Shown here: one piece after another, positions 9,068 through 16,714 of the stretch
Numbering within the stretch: the stretch's first letter is position 1
Layout of the letters: each line of letters begins with the position of its first letter
Source: Bacillota bacterium
GTDB lineage: Bacteria; Bacillota; Clostridia; Oscillospirales; Ruminococcaceae
Assembly: GCA_023429785.1 (NCBI GenBank)
Contig: JAEZDD010000004.1
Span: 271,732-335,731 of the forward strand
DNA: 64,000 nucleotides
Direction of reading: 5' to 3'
Translations under genes and position numbers: made by a program
The notes under the pieces: generated by a model
Databases searched by the model: none
What the model saw: the letters and a program-made list of their open reading frames with translations, nothing else
Told to the model about the DNA's origin: nothing

Positions 9068-9898
9068 ATGATGTTTGAAAGAAAAAAGAGGAAGCAGGAA
9101 GAAGTCCCAAGTGATAAAGCCGAGCTTCCAGAGCATAATGTCAATGCCGAAATGCAATATCAGAAGCGCGTAATGAACGAGCGAATTGAGTATTTGAAAA
9201 TGAGGGACGGCGTGCTTGAAAAGCCGTTTAAAAGCCCATTTGCGGATATCCTGCCGGAAGAGCCAACGTTTAAAAACAAGCTCAAAAAATTCTGGTATTA
9301 TAATAAGTGGTTTGTAGTTATTGGTTTTGTTGTCTTTGCTTTACTGCTGATAATAATCTTAGAAATTGCACTAAAGCCAAAGGGCGACATGAATGTTCTG
9401 TCTTTGCTCGAGGTGGATTATTTTAAGCAATCTCCAAAAATTACACATATGATTGAAAAATATATTCCGGACACTAACAATGACGGGAAGAATGTTGCAT
9501 CGATTATTGAGGTTCCGCTCCAAACAGACGGAAATTACAATACATTTGACCAGACGTTACAGAGCCTCTCTAGCCAAATGAATAATTACAAAAGTATGCT
9601 GGTCGTGTCAGACTCGCTTTATAACAGCAAAAATGATATTGAAAATCATTTTGAAGATTTGACAAAGGAATATCCGGACAATCAGTATGTTGATAGAAAA
9701 GGATTTAGACTTCTCTCTGAGAAGGCAAAAAGGGCGATAGGCTGGGATGGTATGCCGGGGGATATATACATAAGTTTAAAGAAAATGTCAGATGTTGATT
9801 ACGATCCAACCATATCAGCTTCAGAAAAAGAGAAAATGAAATATCAGTACGATATTGCAAAGCAGACTCTTGACAAAATAATTAAAGATTTAAGCTGA
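9068..9898 (+). CDS. Unknown membrane-anchored protein, paralogue of the previous gene
   Basis: The 276-residue protein has the same layout as the gene 96 bp upstream: a basic/acidic cytoplasmic segment, a FWYYNKW membrane-entry motif, a TM helix (about 81-102), then an external domain with DTNNDGKN (135-142) and the shared YPDNQYV...KGFRLLSEKAKRAIGWDGMPGDIYIS block. Overall sequence is well diverged, so the duplication is old. AGAGGTGG precedes two in-frame ATGs (9068 and 9071); either could be used. No catalytic motif is visible. A solute-binding, surface or divisome-associated role would be speculation. Confidence 0.83.
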   Translation: MMFERKKRKQEEVPSDKAELPEHNVNAEMQYQKRVMNERIEYLKMRDGVLEKPFKSPFADILPEEPTFKNKLKKFWYYNKWFVVIGFVVFALLLIIILEIALKPKGDMNVLSLLEVDYFKQSPKITHMIEKYIPDTNNDGKNVASIIEVPLQTDGNYNTFDQTLQSLSSQMNNYKSMLVVSDSLYNSKNDIENHFEDLTKEYPDNQYVDRKGFRLLSEKAKRAIGWDGMPGDIYISLKKMSDVDYDPTISASEKEKMKYQYDIAKQTLDKIIKDLS

Positions 9899-10004
9899 TT
9901 AATTCGTTATTTATTATTATGCACTCTGTTTTTAAGGGAATAAACAATAATTTTTATTAACATTTGTGCATAATAACAATTCAGAGATTTTTTGAAAAAA
10001 AGTA

Positions 10005-10033
10005 TTGACACGTGGCGAAAAATAGCGTATAAT
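10005..10033 (+). promoter_or_regulatory. Consensus promoter of the tRNA cluster
   Basis: Perfect TTGACA (10005-10010), a 17-bp spacer and perfect TATAAT (10028-10033), 41 bp upstream of tRNA-Val. Confidence 0.92.
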
Positions 10034-10074
10034 AAATTACGTTGCTTGAGACAATTCAAAAGCAATTAAGAAGT

Positions 10075-10150
10075 GGGAGCATAGCTCAGCTGGGAGAGCG
10101 TCTGCCTTACAAGCAGAGGGTCATAGGTTCGAGCCCTATTGTTCCCACCA
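10075..10150 (+). tRNA. tRNA-Val(TAC)
   Basis: Complete cloverleaf: acceptor GGGAGCA pairs with TGTTCCC, anticodon stem TCTGC/GCAGA with loop CTTACAA (anticodon TAC), T-loop TTCGAGC. The 3' CCA is encoded. First gene of the cluster. Confidence 0.97.
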
Positions 10151-10156
10151 CTTTTT

Positions 10157-10233
10157 GGCCTGGTAGTTCAGTTGGTTAGAACGCTAGCCTGTCACGCTAG
10201 AGGTCGTGGGTTCGAGCCCCATTCAGGTCGCCA
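10157..10233 (+). tRNA. tRNA-Asp(GTC)
   Basis: Acceptor GGCCTGG/TCAGGTC, anticodon stem CTAGC/GCTAG with loop CTGTCAC (anticodon GTC), T-loop TTCGAGC, CCA encoded. Six bp after tRNA-Val. Confidence 0.97.
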
Positions 10234-10263
10234 AAATCATTTAATAGCATTAAATGATTTTTT
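10234..10263 (+). terminator. Hairpin with T-run between tRNA-Asp and tRNA-Phe
   Basis: A 12-bp perfect stem (10234-10245 with 10249-10260), a 3-nt loop AGC, and a T-run running straight into tRNA-Phe. Either an internal terminator that partly insulates the last two tRNAs or a processing structure. Confidence 0.65.
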
Positions 10264-10339
<76 letters not shown>

Positions 10340-10394
10340 AGTTATTAGTATAGTTGTTAATTCAGCTATACTAAAAACTATTTTATAGCATAAT

Positions 10395-10470
10395 GCGGAT
10401 TTAGCTCATTTGGTAGAGCGCCACCTTGCCAAGGTGGAGGTAGCGAGTTCGAGCCTCGTAATCCGCTCCA
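10395..10470 (+). tRNA. tRNA-Gly(GCC)
   Basis: Acceptor GCGGATT/AATCCGC, anticodon stem CCACC/GGTGG with loop TTGCCAA (anticodon GCC), T-loop TTCGAGC, ending TCCA. Last tRNA of the cluster. Confidence 0.97.
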
Positions 10471-10474
10471 AATT

Positions 10475-10506
10475 TCGTCGAGGGAATACTCTCGGCGATT
10501 TTTTTT
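10475..10506 (+). terminator. Terminator of the tRNA cluster
   Basis: Stem TCGTCGAG with CTCGGCGA (one G-T pair), 8-nt loop, then a run of eight T, starting 5 bp after tRNA-Gly. Confidence 0.88.
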
Positions 10507-10527
10507 GCGAAAAAATAAATTAATATT

Positions 10528-10562
10528 AAAAAAACAAAGGGGTCGCATTTGCAACCCCTTTG
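10528..10562 (-). terminator. Terminator of the flagellin gene
   Basis: On the minus strand CAAAGGGGT pairs with ACCCCTTTG (10535-10562, with extra inner GC pairs) and is followed by seven T (10528-10534). It lies 25 bp after the flagellin stop. Confidence 0.92.
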
Positions 10563-10587
10563 TCAATGTAACATATTAAATTAAGAA

Positions 10588-11760
10588 CTATTTTAGTAGC
10601 TGTAGAACGCCCTGTGGTAATGTGTTTGCCTGAGCAAGCATTGCCTGAGCAGCCTGTGTTAGGATGTTGTTCTTTGTGTATGTCATCATTTCAGCAGCCA
10701 TGTCAACGTCACGGATACGTGATTCAGCAGCTGTTAGGTTTTCCTTAGATGTTCCTAAGTTGTTGATAGTGTGGTCAAGTCTATTCTGGAGAGCACCAAG
10801 ATCAGCTCTTGTTCCTGATACCTTGTTGATAGCAGCGTCAATTGAAGCGATTGCATTATTAGCATTGTCCTGTGTGCTGATATCGATACTATTTACACCG
10901 ATACCTGTTGAAGACATATCACCAACTGAAAGTGAAACTCTTTGGTCAGAAGCACCATTAGCACCAATTTGAAGTGTTAAACCTCCGCCAATTGAACCAT
11001 CTCCATTTGCATCGGCAACTACGAATGTTCCATTTGCAACAGCAGAAGCAGTTGATGTAACTGTGATTTGTACGCCATTCCATTTTTCATAGTTTTCAGC
11101 AGTTGCAGTTGCTTTATTCATTGCAACTGTAAATTTGTATGTTCCTGCACCAGTTGGGTTACTTGCATCGCCATTAACGGTTGCACCTGTTAATGAAGCA
11201 ACGCCACTAGTATTATCAGCAGTTACAACACCAGCAGAAGAAGTATCGAATTGGAACGTATCTCCAGCTGATAATTTACCACCTGAAACTGTAACGCTAC
11301 CAGCAGAAGCAACTGTAATAACACCATCATAGTTACCCATGTTACCGTTCAAAAGCTTCTTGCCATTGAATTCTGTTGAGTTAGCAATTCTGTCGATTTC
11401 ACTCTTTAGAGCTGTAACTTCTTTGTTCAAGTTTGCACGGTCTGTACTATCATCATATGTTCCGTTAGCTGACTGAACAGCAAGTTCTCTCATTCTCTGA
11501 AGAATTGAGTGAGTTTCTGAAAGAGCACCTTCACCTGTTTGAATCAATGAAATACCGTCTTGAGCATTTCTTGTTGCTTGACCTAAACCTGAGATTTGAC
11601 CTCTCATTTTTTCTGAAATAGCCAAACCAGCAGCGTCGTCGCCAGCTTTGTTAATTCTGAAACCTGATGAAAGTTTTTCAAGTGATTTAGCTACGTTTGC
11701 GTTGTTTGTTGACAACTGTCTGTGTGCGTTCAAAGCCGCAATATTGTGTTGAATAATCAT
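10588..11760 (-). CDS. hag: Flagellin
   Basis: This is the structural protein of the flagellar filament, 390 residues. Both conserved ends are present: the N-terminal D0/D1 domain (MIIQHNIAALNAHRQL...LEKLSSGFRINKAGDDAAGLAISEKMRGQI...GALSETHSILQRMRELAVQSANGT, about 1-140) and the C-terminal D1/D0 domain (about 300-390, ending QANTLPQGVLQLLK). The central region (about 145-295) is a variable Ala/Thr/Gly-rich surface domain. There is no signal peptide, as expected for type III export. Control looks elaborate: a sigma-28 promoter, a leader of about 120 nt with hairpins and CsrA-like GGA motifs, and a strong terminator. No other flagellar gene is nearby. Confidence 0.97.
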   Translation of the reverse strand: MIIQHNIAALNAHRQLSTNNANVAKSLEKLSSGFRINKAGDDAAGLAISEKMRGQISGLGQATRNAQDGISLIQTGEGALSETHSILQRMRELAVQSANGTYDDSTDRANLNKEVTALKSEIDRIANSTEFNGKKLLNGNMGNYDGVITVASAGSVTVSGGKLSAGDTFQFDTSSAGVVTADNTSGVASLTGATVNGDASNPTGAGTYKFTVAMNKATATAENYEKWNGVQITVTSTASAVANGTFVVADANGDGSIGGGLTLQIGANGASDQRVSLSVGDMSSTGIGVNSIDISTQDNANNAIASIDAAINKVSGTRADLGALQNRLDHTINNLGTSKENLTAAESRIRDVDMAAEMMTYTKNNILTQAAQAMLAQANTLPQGVLQLLK

Positions 11761-11768
11761 ATAAGTAA

Positions 11769-11871
11769 CCTCCTGTAATTTTTTAAGGAGAAGTCCATTT
11801 CTCCCGTTATTTTTAAAACATGAAGAGCTAACTAAGCGGGCCCTCTTTGAAAACTCTTCAGTTTTCTGAAG
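11769..11871 (-). promoter_or_regulatory. Structured flagellin leader with CsrA-like sites
   Basis: On the minus strand a 6-bp hairpin GGAGAA/TTCTCC (11787-11804) presents ATGGAC, with GGA in its loop. A second GGA lies in the AGGAGG ribosome binding site (11769-11775). Another hairpin, CTTCAG-TTTT-CTGAAG, is at 11856-11871. The pairing of a loop GGA with a Shine-Dalgarno GGA is the layout known for CsrA repression of Bacillus hag. No csrA is in the window, so regulation is inferred. Confidence 0.6.
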
Positions 11872-11890
11872 CTTTTTGCTTCTGTTATTT

Positions 11891-11917
11891 ATATCGGCAT
11901 AAAATCATAAAACTTTA
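11891..11917 (-). promoter_or_regulatory. Sigma-28 (SigD) promoter of flagellin
   Basis: On the minus strand TAAA (11914-11917), 15 bp, then GCCGATAT (11891-11898). This matches the flagellar sigma consensus TAAA-N15-GCCGATAA at all but the last base. Confidence 0.9.
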
Positions 11918-12059
11918 GTACTTTTTAATAAAAATATCTACAAAATTAGCCACGATATTTTGTTTAAATTAACAGTTGGATTAATAATTTATCTACATTT
12001 TAAGACATTTGCTTTTTAAGTTAAAATTCGTTATAATAATAACAAGGAGGTGAAATAAT

Positions 12060-13001
12060 ATGAGCATAAAAATATACGAATCAAAGTTGCAGCCATCCCT
12101 TCAAGCTAGTTTTTTTAAGCTGTTACAAAGAGCGAATCCGGACAAAATCGCGCTGAATTATTTCACTCTGAGAGAATATACACTGGAATTAATAAAAAAG
12201 GTATGGGAGCTTTCGGCGTCTTCGAAGCCAATATGGAAGCAAGGCTATAAGATAAAGACAATAAATAAGGACGAATATAACTGTCAGTGGATATATAAAG
12301 AAGCGAGCGATAAGAAGCTCACTGTTTTTTATATTCATGGTGGTGCATACCTTGGGGGTTCGCTGTCAGATTCTAGGCGAAATGCGCTGAGATATGCCAT
12401 TAATACAGGCTGTGCATTATTTTCAGTCGATTATCGGATTTCAGCGGCGGGGGCATTCCCCTGTGCGCTTGAGGATGCACTTGACGCATACAAGGAAATG
12501 CTGAGAACACTCCCGAAAAAATCGAGGGTAATTATTATCGGCGATTCGGCGGGGGGTGGGCTGGCATTATCCCTCACAAAAAAGCTGATTGAAGAAGGCA
12601 TCAAGCTCCCCAGAAAGCTGATACTAAATTCGCCGTGGACTGACCTTTCCTGCTCGGCGGCGAGCTATATAACAAACAGATTCAATGATACACGACTGAC
12701 AGAAAGGTTTTTAAAGGAATGTGCCAGGGTGTATGCGGGCGAGCATTCAATGCTGAAGAATCAGTATGTTTCGCCGCTTTATTGTGACTTCACGGGCTTC
12801 CCTCCCATTCATATTCATGTGGGAACGAGCGAGCTTCTTCTTAGCGACAGCATTAATGTTGCCTTTAAGGCATCGAATGCCGGCGTTAATGTCAAGCTGA
12901 AAATATGGAACGGGATGTTTCATATGTTTCATTATTATGAAGGACTTATCCCTGAGTCAACAAAAGTCTGTGAATATATTTACAGAGATATAATGAGCTA
13001 A
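12060..13001 (+). CDS. Alpha/beta-hydrolase, HSL-type esterase/lipase
   Basis: The 313-residue enzyme of the hormone-sensitive-lipase family has the oxyanion-hole motif HGG (93-95, in YIHGGAYLGG), nucleophile S163 in GDSAGGGLA, and probable acid D263 and base H288 near the C-terminus (NGMFHMFHYY). It probably hydrolyses small carboxylic esters; the substrate is unknown. There is no signal peptide, so it is cytoplasmic. AAGGAGGTG lies 10 nt upstream of the ATG. It is a single gene, followed at once by a GAAA-loop terminator. Confidence 0.9.
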   Translation: MSIKIYESKLQPSLQASFFKLLQRANPDKIALNYFTLREYTLELIKKVWELSASSKPIWKQGYKIKTINKDEYNCQWIYKEASDKKLTVFYIHGGAYLGGSLSDSRRNALRYAINTGCALFSVDYRISAAGAFPCALEDALDAYKEMLRTLPKKSRVIIIGDSAGGGLALSLTKKLIEEGIKLPRKLILNSPWTDLSCSAASYITNRFNDTRLTERFLKECARVYAGEHSMLKNQYVSPLYCDFTGFPPIHIHVGTSELLLSDSINVAFKASNAGVNVKLKIWNGMFHMFHYYEGLIPESTKVCEYIYRDIMS

Positions 13002-13024
13002 ACACGCAGAAATGCGTGTTTTTT
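13001..13024 (+). terminator. Terminator after the hydrolase gene
   Basis: Perfect 8-bp stem AACACGCA/TGCGTGTT closed by a GAAA tetraloop and followed by TTTT. It overlaps the hydrolase stop codon. Confidence 0.9.
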
Positions 13025-13097
13025 AATGAACATTTTTTCAAAAAATACTATATTATATAAAGATAAAGTCTTTAAATCAGTGAAAGGTATGGTGTTT

Positions 13098-14057
13098 ATG
13101 AATAATCAAGTGTCACTAGAAAGGATAAAGGATACTTATGGGAAAGAAAAGCTGTTAAATCAGTTTGAATTTTATTTAAGAAGGAACAGAATGTTTGCAT
13201 TAAATCTTATAAACGATATCGGAGTAAGCTTTTCAACATTTTTTATCGTTATTCCTGTAATAAAAAAGTACGGTATTTTTCAAAAGCTGAATATGAGAAG
13301 CAAAATTGCAATGTCGCTTTGCAATGAAATTCTTGATAACACAACCGGCTCATTTAAAATAGAAGAAAAATATCTGATGATTACGCTGGAATGGATGGTG
13401 AACAGCGCGGCGTATGACGACGGCATAGAGGATGATTTTGATACAGTCATAGACGTATGCTATGCAAAGCTCTTAAACGAGTTTAAGGATACGAGAATGC
13501 TAAAGCCGGCAGTAGACCTAGCCTTTTCTCGAAATAGAAAACAGCAGTTCAATCATGACCTTATCTGGGCAATATTCAAGTCAAACGATATCAAGACACT
13601 TGAGTATATCGCCGAATATTTGAAATCGCCTTATAATCAGGATGTTGCATTTTCAGAAAACCTTCTTGAAAACATAACAGAAGGCGAAATAACAATCGAC
13701 CCGGATAATAAGCACGAAAGCTATCTAAACTGGATTAAAGACAATTCACCATATATTAATTTCACCGACGAGTGCTATAATCTGTCAAGCAAGCCGACCT
13801 TTTTTAACGTTGATATGGAAGCAAAGTATGTATGCAAGCCCGCAATGAGCATGAATGTCGGCTTTAAGCTCCCCGCATCTAAAATAGAAGAGAACAACCT
13901 TGAAACATTCAGAAATCTTGATGAGGAAACGAAGCGAAGGTTATCCAGTGCTTCAGAAAAAATATACAGCTCAAGCCCTCAGCAGTGGGAAAACTGGAAA
14001 AAAACCGATATAAAAGGTCAGCTTGATTTAATCAGCAAGTACGGAGGTTTATTATGA
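13098..14057 (+). CDS. Unknown protein translationally coupled to spore-coat transglutaminase
   Basis: I do not recognise the family. The product has 319 residues from the ATG at 13098, chosen because GAAAGG lies 10 nt upstream; the open frame extends to 13026 but there overlaps the preceding terminator. It has no signal peptide or TM segment, is rich in charged and aromatic residues, and looks like a soluble alpha-helical protein (for example LITLEWMVNSAAYDDGIEDDFDTVIDVCYAKLLNEF). A tail of about 80 residues (SSKPTFFNVDMEAKYVCKPA onward) may be a separate segment. Its last four bases overlap the tgl start (ATGA), so the two are co-translated. A role in spore coat assembly or in control of Tgl is inference. 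Confidence 0.8.
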   Translation: MNNQVSLERIKDTYGKEKLLNQFEFYLRRNRMFALNLINDIGVSFSTFFIVIPVIKKYGIFQKLNMRSKIAMSLCNEILDNTTGSFKIEEKYLMITLEWMVNSAAYDDGIEDDFDTVIDVCYAKLLNEFKDTRMLKPAVDLAFSRNRKQQFNHDLIWAIFKSNDIKTLEYIAEYLKSPYNQDVAFSENLLENITEGEITIDPDNKHESYLNWIKDNSPYINFTDECYNLSSKPTFFNVDMEAKYVCKPAMSMNVGFKLPASKIEENNLETFRNLDEETKRRLSSASEKIYSSSPQQWENWKKTDIKGQLDLISKYGGLL

Positions 14058-14842
14058 TAAGTGTTCCACAACCACAAGAGGAGGTTCAAAATGCAATTAA
14101 CAGGTTTTCTCAATCAAGCAACCAGCGTGAAATAGCAAACAGAATTAATAATAGCCAGCTGACCTATCGATATGATAATCTAAGTCAATTTCAGTTTGAG
14201 GTCAATTTAAGGGCGGCAATTTTAAATTCGGCTTGGGCGCTAAGCAGAAGCGGAATGAACTTTTCTGTATTTAGAAAATCAAGGTGCAACGAAAGATATT
14301 GGGACAGGAACCGTGAGGGTGGCTTTGTGCTTAAAAAAAATGTCTTGCCCAGTGAAGCAATACTTGATATATTTCAAAACGGGAGGAAATATGCCAGCGA
14401 ATGTGCAACAGCAATGGTAATAGTATATTACAAGGCGCTTCTCGACGTTTTCCCAAAGGAACTGTTTAACAGCACCTTCAGGGATATCACGCTGATGAAC
14501 TGGCATTATCTCGACAGAAATTTTAAGGATGTCGGCATGATGAACAGAAAGTCTGACAACTTGCCGGGGGACAGAAGATATTTTAAAAATCCGGATGTTG
14601 ACCTGGGTCATCCGGAGTGGCAGGGGGAAAATACGATTTTTCTTGGAAATGACAATTTTTATGGGCATGGTGCCGGTATTCACAGCGAGAAGGAAATCAT
14701 AAGATTGCTCAATAGAAGCAGAAAGCCGGGCGCAACCGTTTCGGCATATCTGATTGAAACAGCGGGGAACCCAAACTATAAAAGGCTTTCAGATATTCTG
14801 ACAAGATATAATTCAAGGGAAGTATCACAAATTTCAGCATAA
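14054..14842 (+). CDS. tgl: Spore coat protein-glutamine gamma-glutamyltransferase (Tgl)
   Basis: Tgl forms epsilon-(gamma-glutamyl)lysine crosslinks between spore coat proteins during sporulation. The 262-residue product is close to the family length of about 245. It keeps the known landmarks: FQFEVNLRAAILNSA near residue 46, FRKSRCNERYW, catalytic cysteine C117 in ASECATAMVIVYYKALL (with E116 next to it, as in the Bacillus enzyme), GDRRYFKNPDVD, WQGENTIFLG with E192, and YGHGAGI. It overlaps the upstream unknown gene by 4 bp and ends at a bidirectional terminator shared with the convergent spoIIQ-like gene. The assignment rests on remembered family motifs, not on a search. Confidence 0.87.
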   Translation: MISVPQPQEEVQNAINRFSQSSNQREIANRINNSQLTYRYDNLSQFQFEVNLRAAILNSAWALSRSGMNFSVFRKSRCNERYWDRNREGGFVLKKNVLPSEAILDIFQNGRKYASECATAMVIVYYKALLDVFPKELFNSTFRDITLMNWHYLDRNFKDVGMMNRKSDNLPGDRRYFKNPDVDLGHPEWQGENTIFLGNDNFYGHGAGIHSEKEIIRLLNRSRKPGATVSAYLIETAGNPNYKRLSDILTRYNSREVSQISA

Positions 14843-14843
14843 A

Positions 14844-14873
14844 AAAAGCTCCCCGCTTAATGGGGAGCTTTTT
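14844..14873. terminator. Bidirectional terminator between tgl and spoIIQ
   Basis: AAAAGCTCCCC (14844-14854) pairs with GGGGAGCTTTT (14862-14872), 7-nt loop, with A-run and T-run on both flanks. It serves the two convergent genes. Confidence 0.92.
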
Positions 14874-14882
14874 GTGTGATAA

Positions 14883-15548
14883 CTATTTGCCGGGGTTAAT
14901 TGTTGAAATAGGGTCAACCCACTGTCCGTTTAGCTTTAAGCCAAAGTGGAGGTGTGAAGGCTCGGCAATTTCTGATTCCATAGTATTGCTGACAGCGCCG
15001 ATTATTGTCCCTGCGCTAACCTTATCCCCTTCTTTAACAGAGATAGTTGTGTTAAGGTTGCAGTAATAACCCTCCAAGCCGTTTCCGTGGTCAATAACAA
15101 CATAAGCACCATTAATAGCGTCCTGTGCAATCTTTGTAACTGTTCCGCCAGTCATTGACTTGACCTGTGTGCCTATTTCACTTTTTATGTCAACACCATT
15201 ATGTGTCTGCCAGTAATTCAAGGTCGTTGATTTAACAAGCTCGCCGTTGCTGAATGGATTAGTAATCTCACCATTGACAGGCATAATCATCGGCTGAGCG
15301 CTAACCTGAGTATCATCCTTCGGGATGCCCTCCTGCTGCTTATTTACATCATTTGCTTTTTCATCTGACTTAGAAGAAGTGTCAGGGGTTGAAATAGATG
15401 GTGTGTGTCTAATTTTGTCAACAGTCTGGTTGTATGCAACATATCCGGCAGCACCAACAGCAATCAGACATACACAAAGAGCGATGTAAAAACCCTTTCC
15501 GGAAAATACTTTTGAAACCTTTGAATTACTAAAATCGATTTTTTTCAT
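14883..15548 (-). CDS. spoIIQ: SpoIIQ-like M23 (LytM) endopeptidase-domain protein
   Basis: The 221-residue protein has a single N-terminal TM helix (about 19-39), a Ser/Lys-rich linker and a LytM domain (about 90-217). PVNGEITNPFSNGELVKSTTLNYWQTHNGVDI has the shape of SpoIIQ, the forespore protein that pairs with SpoIIIAH to form the engulfment zipper and feeding-tube channel. The Zn2+ ligands and catalytic residues are intact (H116 and D120 in HNGVD, H199 and H201 in SHLHFG), as in clostridial SpoIIQ and unlike Bacillus, where one is lost. It is monocistronic; spoIID is not adjacent. A generic M23 hydrolase is the alternative. Confidence 0.78.
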   Translation of the reverse strand: MKKIDFSNSKVSKVFSGKGFYIALCVCLIAVGAAGYVAYNQTVDKIRHTPSISTPDTSSKSDEKANDVNKQQEGIPKDDTQVSAQPMIMPVNGEITNPFSNGELVKSTTLNYWQTHNGVDIKSEIGTQVKSMTGGTVTKIAQDAINGAYVVIDHGNGLEGYYCNLNTTISVKEGDKVSAGTIIGAVSNTMESEIAEPSHLHFGLKLNGQWVDPISTINPGK

Positions 15549-15841
15549 TAAAACTCCGTTTCTCCGACCTTAAAAAATTTTGCTGTGCGAAGCCGGATAT
15601 CCTGTCGGTGGAATATCAGCTTAATGGCACTAATTTAATGCCTTTCAGAAGTATTTTTGACAATTAAATGAAATTTATGCTTATTAATGGAAAAAATATT
15701 TACAAAAATAAATTTCACTTAAAGTAACTCTGCGACATATTATAAATTAACAATTATATTAAAAGACAGTTCATGTCAGAAAGATATAGTTATTTATGCC
15801 AATGAAAATTGGCAGTGATTATTTTTGGGGGTTTTGCCTTT

Positions 15842-16714
15842 ATGAATAACAGAGATGTATTTTTAATAATCGGTGGAGATTTAAGACAAACATATCTTTC
15901 AGAGATTCTTGCTCAAAATGCGGTCGTCTATACACTTGGTATTGATAATAACGCAGAGGGGAAAAAAACGATAGCTTTAAAAACGCTTGAAGAAATCCCC
16001 GAGCCGGTCGACTATATAATATTGCCCCTGCCTGTGACAAACGACGGGGTTAATATCAATATGCCTTTTTATGAGGAAAAAATTTCGCTCTATTCACTTA
16101 TCCCGTATTTAAAACACAATGCGGTTGTTTTTGGCGGAAAGATAGGGAAGGAATCGTCGATTTTCACATACAAGGGGTTTGAGGTTATTGATTATCTTGA
16201 CAGAGAAGAGCTGACAGTATTAAACGCTGTTCCGACAAGCGAGGGTGCAATACAAATTGCCATGGAAGAGCTTCCGACAACTATTTATGGCCAAAAGGTA
16301 TTAATAACAGGCTTTGGAAGAATTTCAAAGGTGATGATGAAGGCACTGAATGGTCTGGGGGCAAAGGTTTATGTTACAGCAAGGAAGTATTCAGATTTAG
16401 CGTGGATAAAGATTTATGGCTGTGAGGCAATACATATCAGCCAGATTGAAGAATATCTATCTGAATTCGACCTTGTTTTTAATACCGTTCCGGCAGTAAT
16501 TCTCGATGAAAAAAAGCTGAAGCTTTTAAAAGAGAGTTGTCTGGTGATTGACCTTGCTTCAAAGCCGGGCGGAGTTGATTTTGAAACAGCTAAACAGCTT
16601 GGGATAAAAACAATATGGGCGTTATCTCTCCCCGGAAAAGTTGCACCGGTAACATCGGGTGAAATCATAGCGGGCACAATCCTGAACATTCTTTCAGAAA
16701 GAGGTGAGGCTTGA
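15842..16714 (+). CDS. dpaA: Dipicolinate synthase subunit A
   Basis: DpaA is the dehydrogenase-like subunit that, with DpaB, makes dipicolinic acid in the mother cell late in sporulation. The product has 290 residues from the ATG at 15842, chosen for the TGGGGGT ribosome binding site 9 nt upstream; an in-frame TTG at 15809 gives an implausible extension. It shows VFLIIGGDLRQTYLSEIL at the N-terminus, a second Rossmann motif ITGFGRISKVMMKALNGLGAKV (about 155-177), and a DLASKPGGVDFETAKQLGIKTIWALSLPGKVAPVTSGE C-terminal block typical of SpoVFA. It is coupled to dpaB by a one-base overlap (TGATG). Confidence 0.94.
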   Translation: MNNRDVFLIIGGDLRQTYLSEILAQNAVVYTLGIDNNAEGKKTIALKTLEEIPEPVDYIILPLPVTNDGVNINMPFYEEKISLYSLIPYLKHNAVVFGGKIGKESSIFTYKGFEVIDYLDREELTVLNAVPTSEGAIQIAMEELPTTIYGQKVLITGFGRISKVMMKALNGLGAKVYVTARKYSDLAWIKIYGCEAIHISQIEEYLSEFDLVFNTVPAVILDEKKLKLLKESCLVIDLASKPGGVDFETAKQLGIKTIWALSLPGKVAPVTSGEIIAGTILNILSERGEA

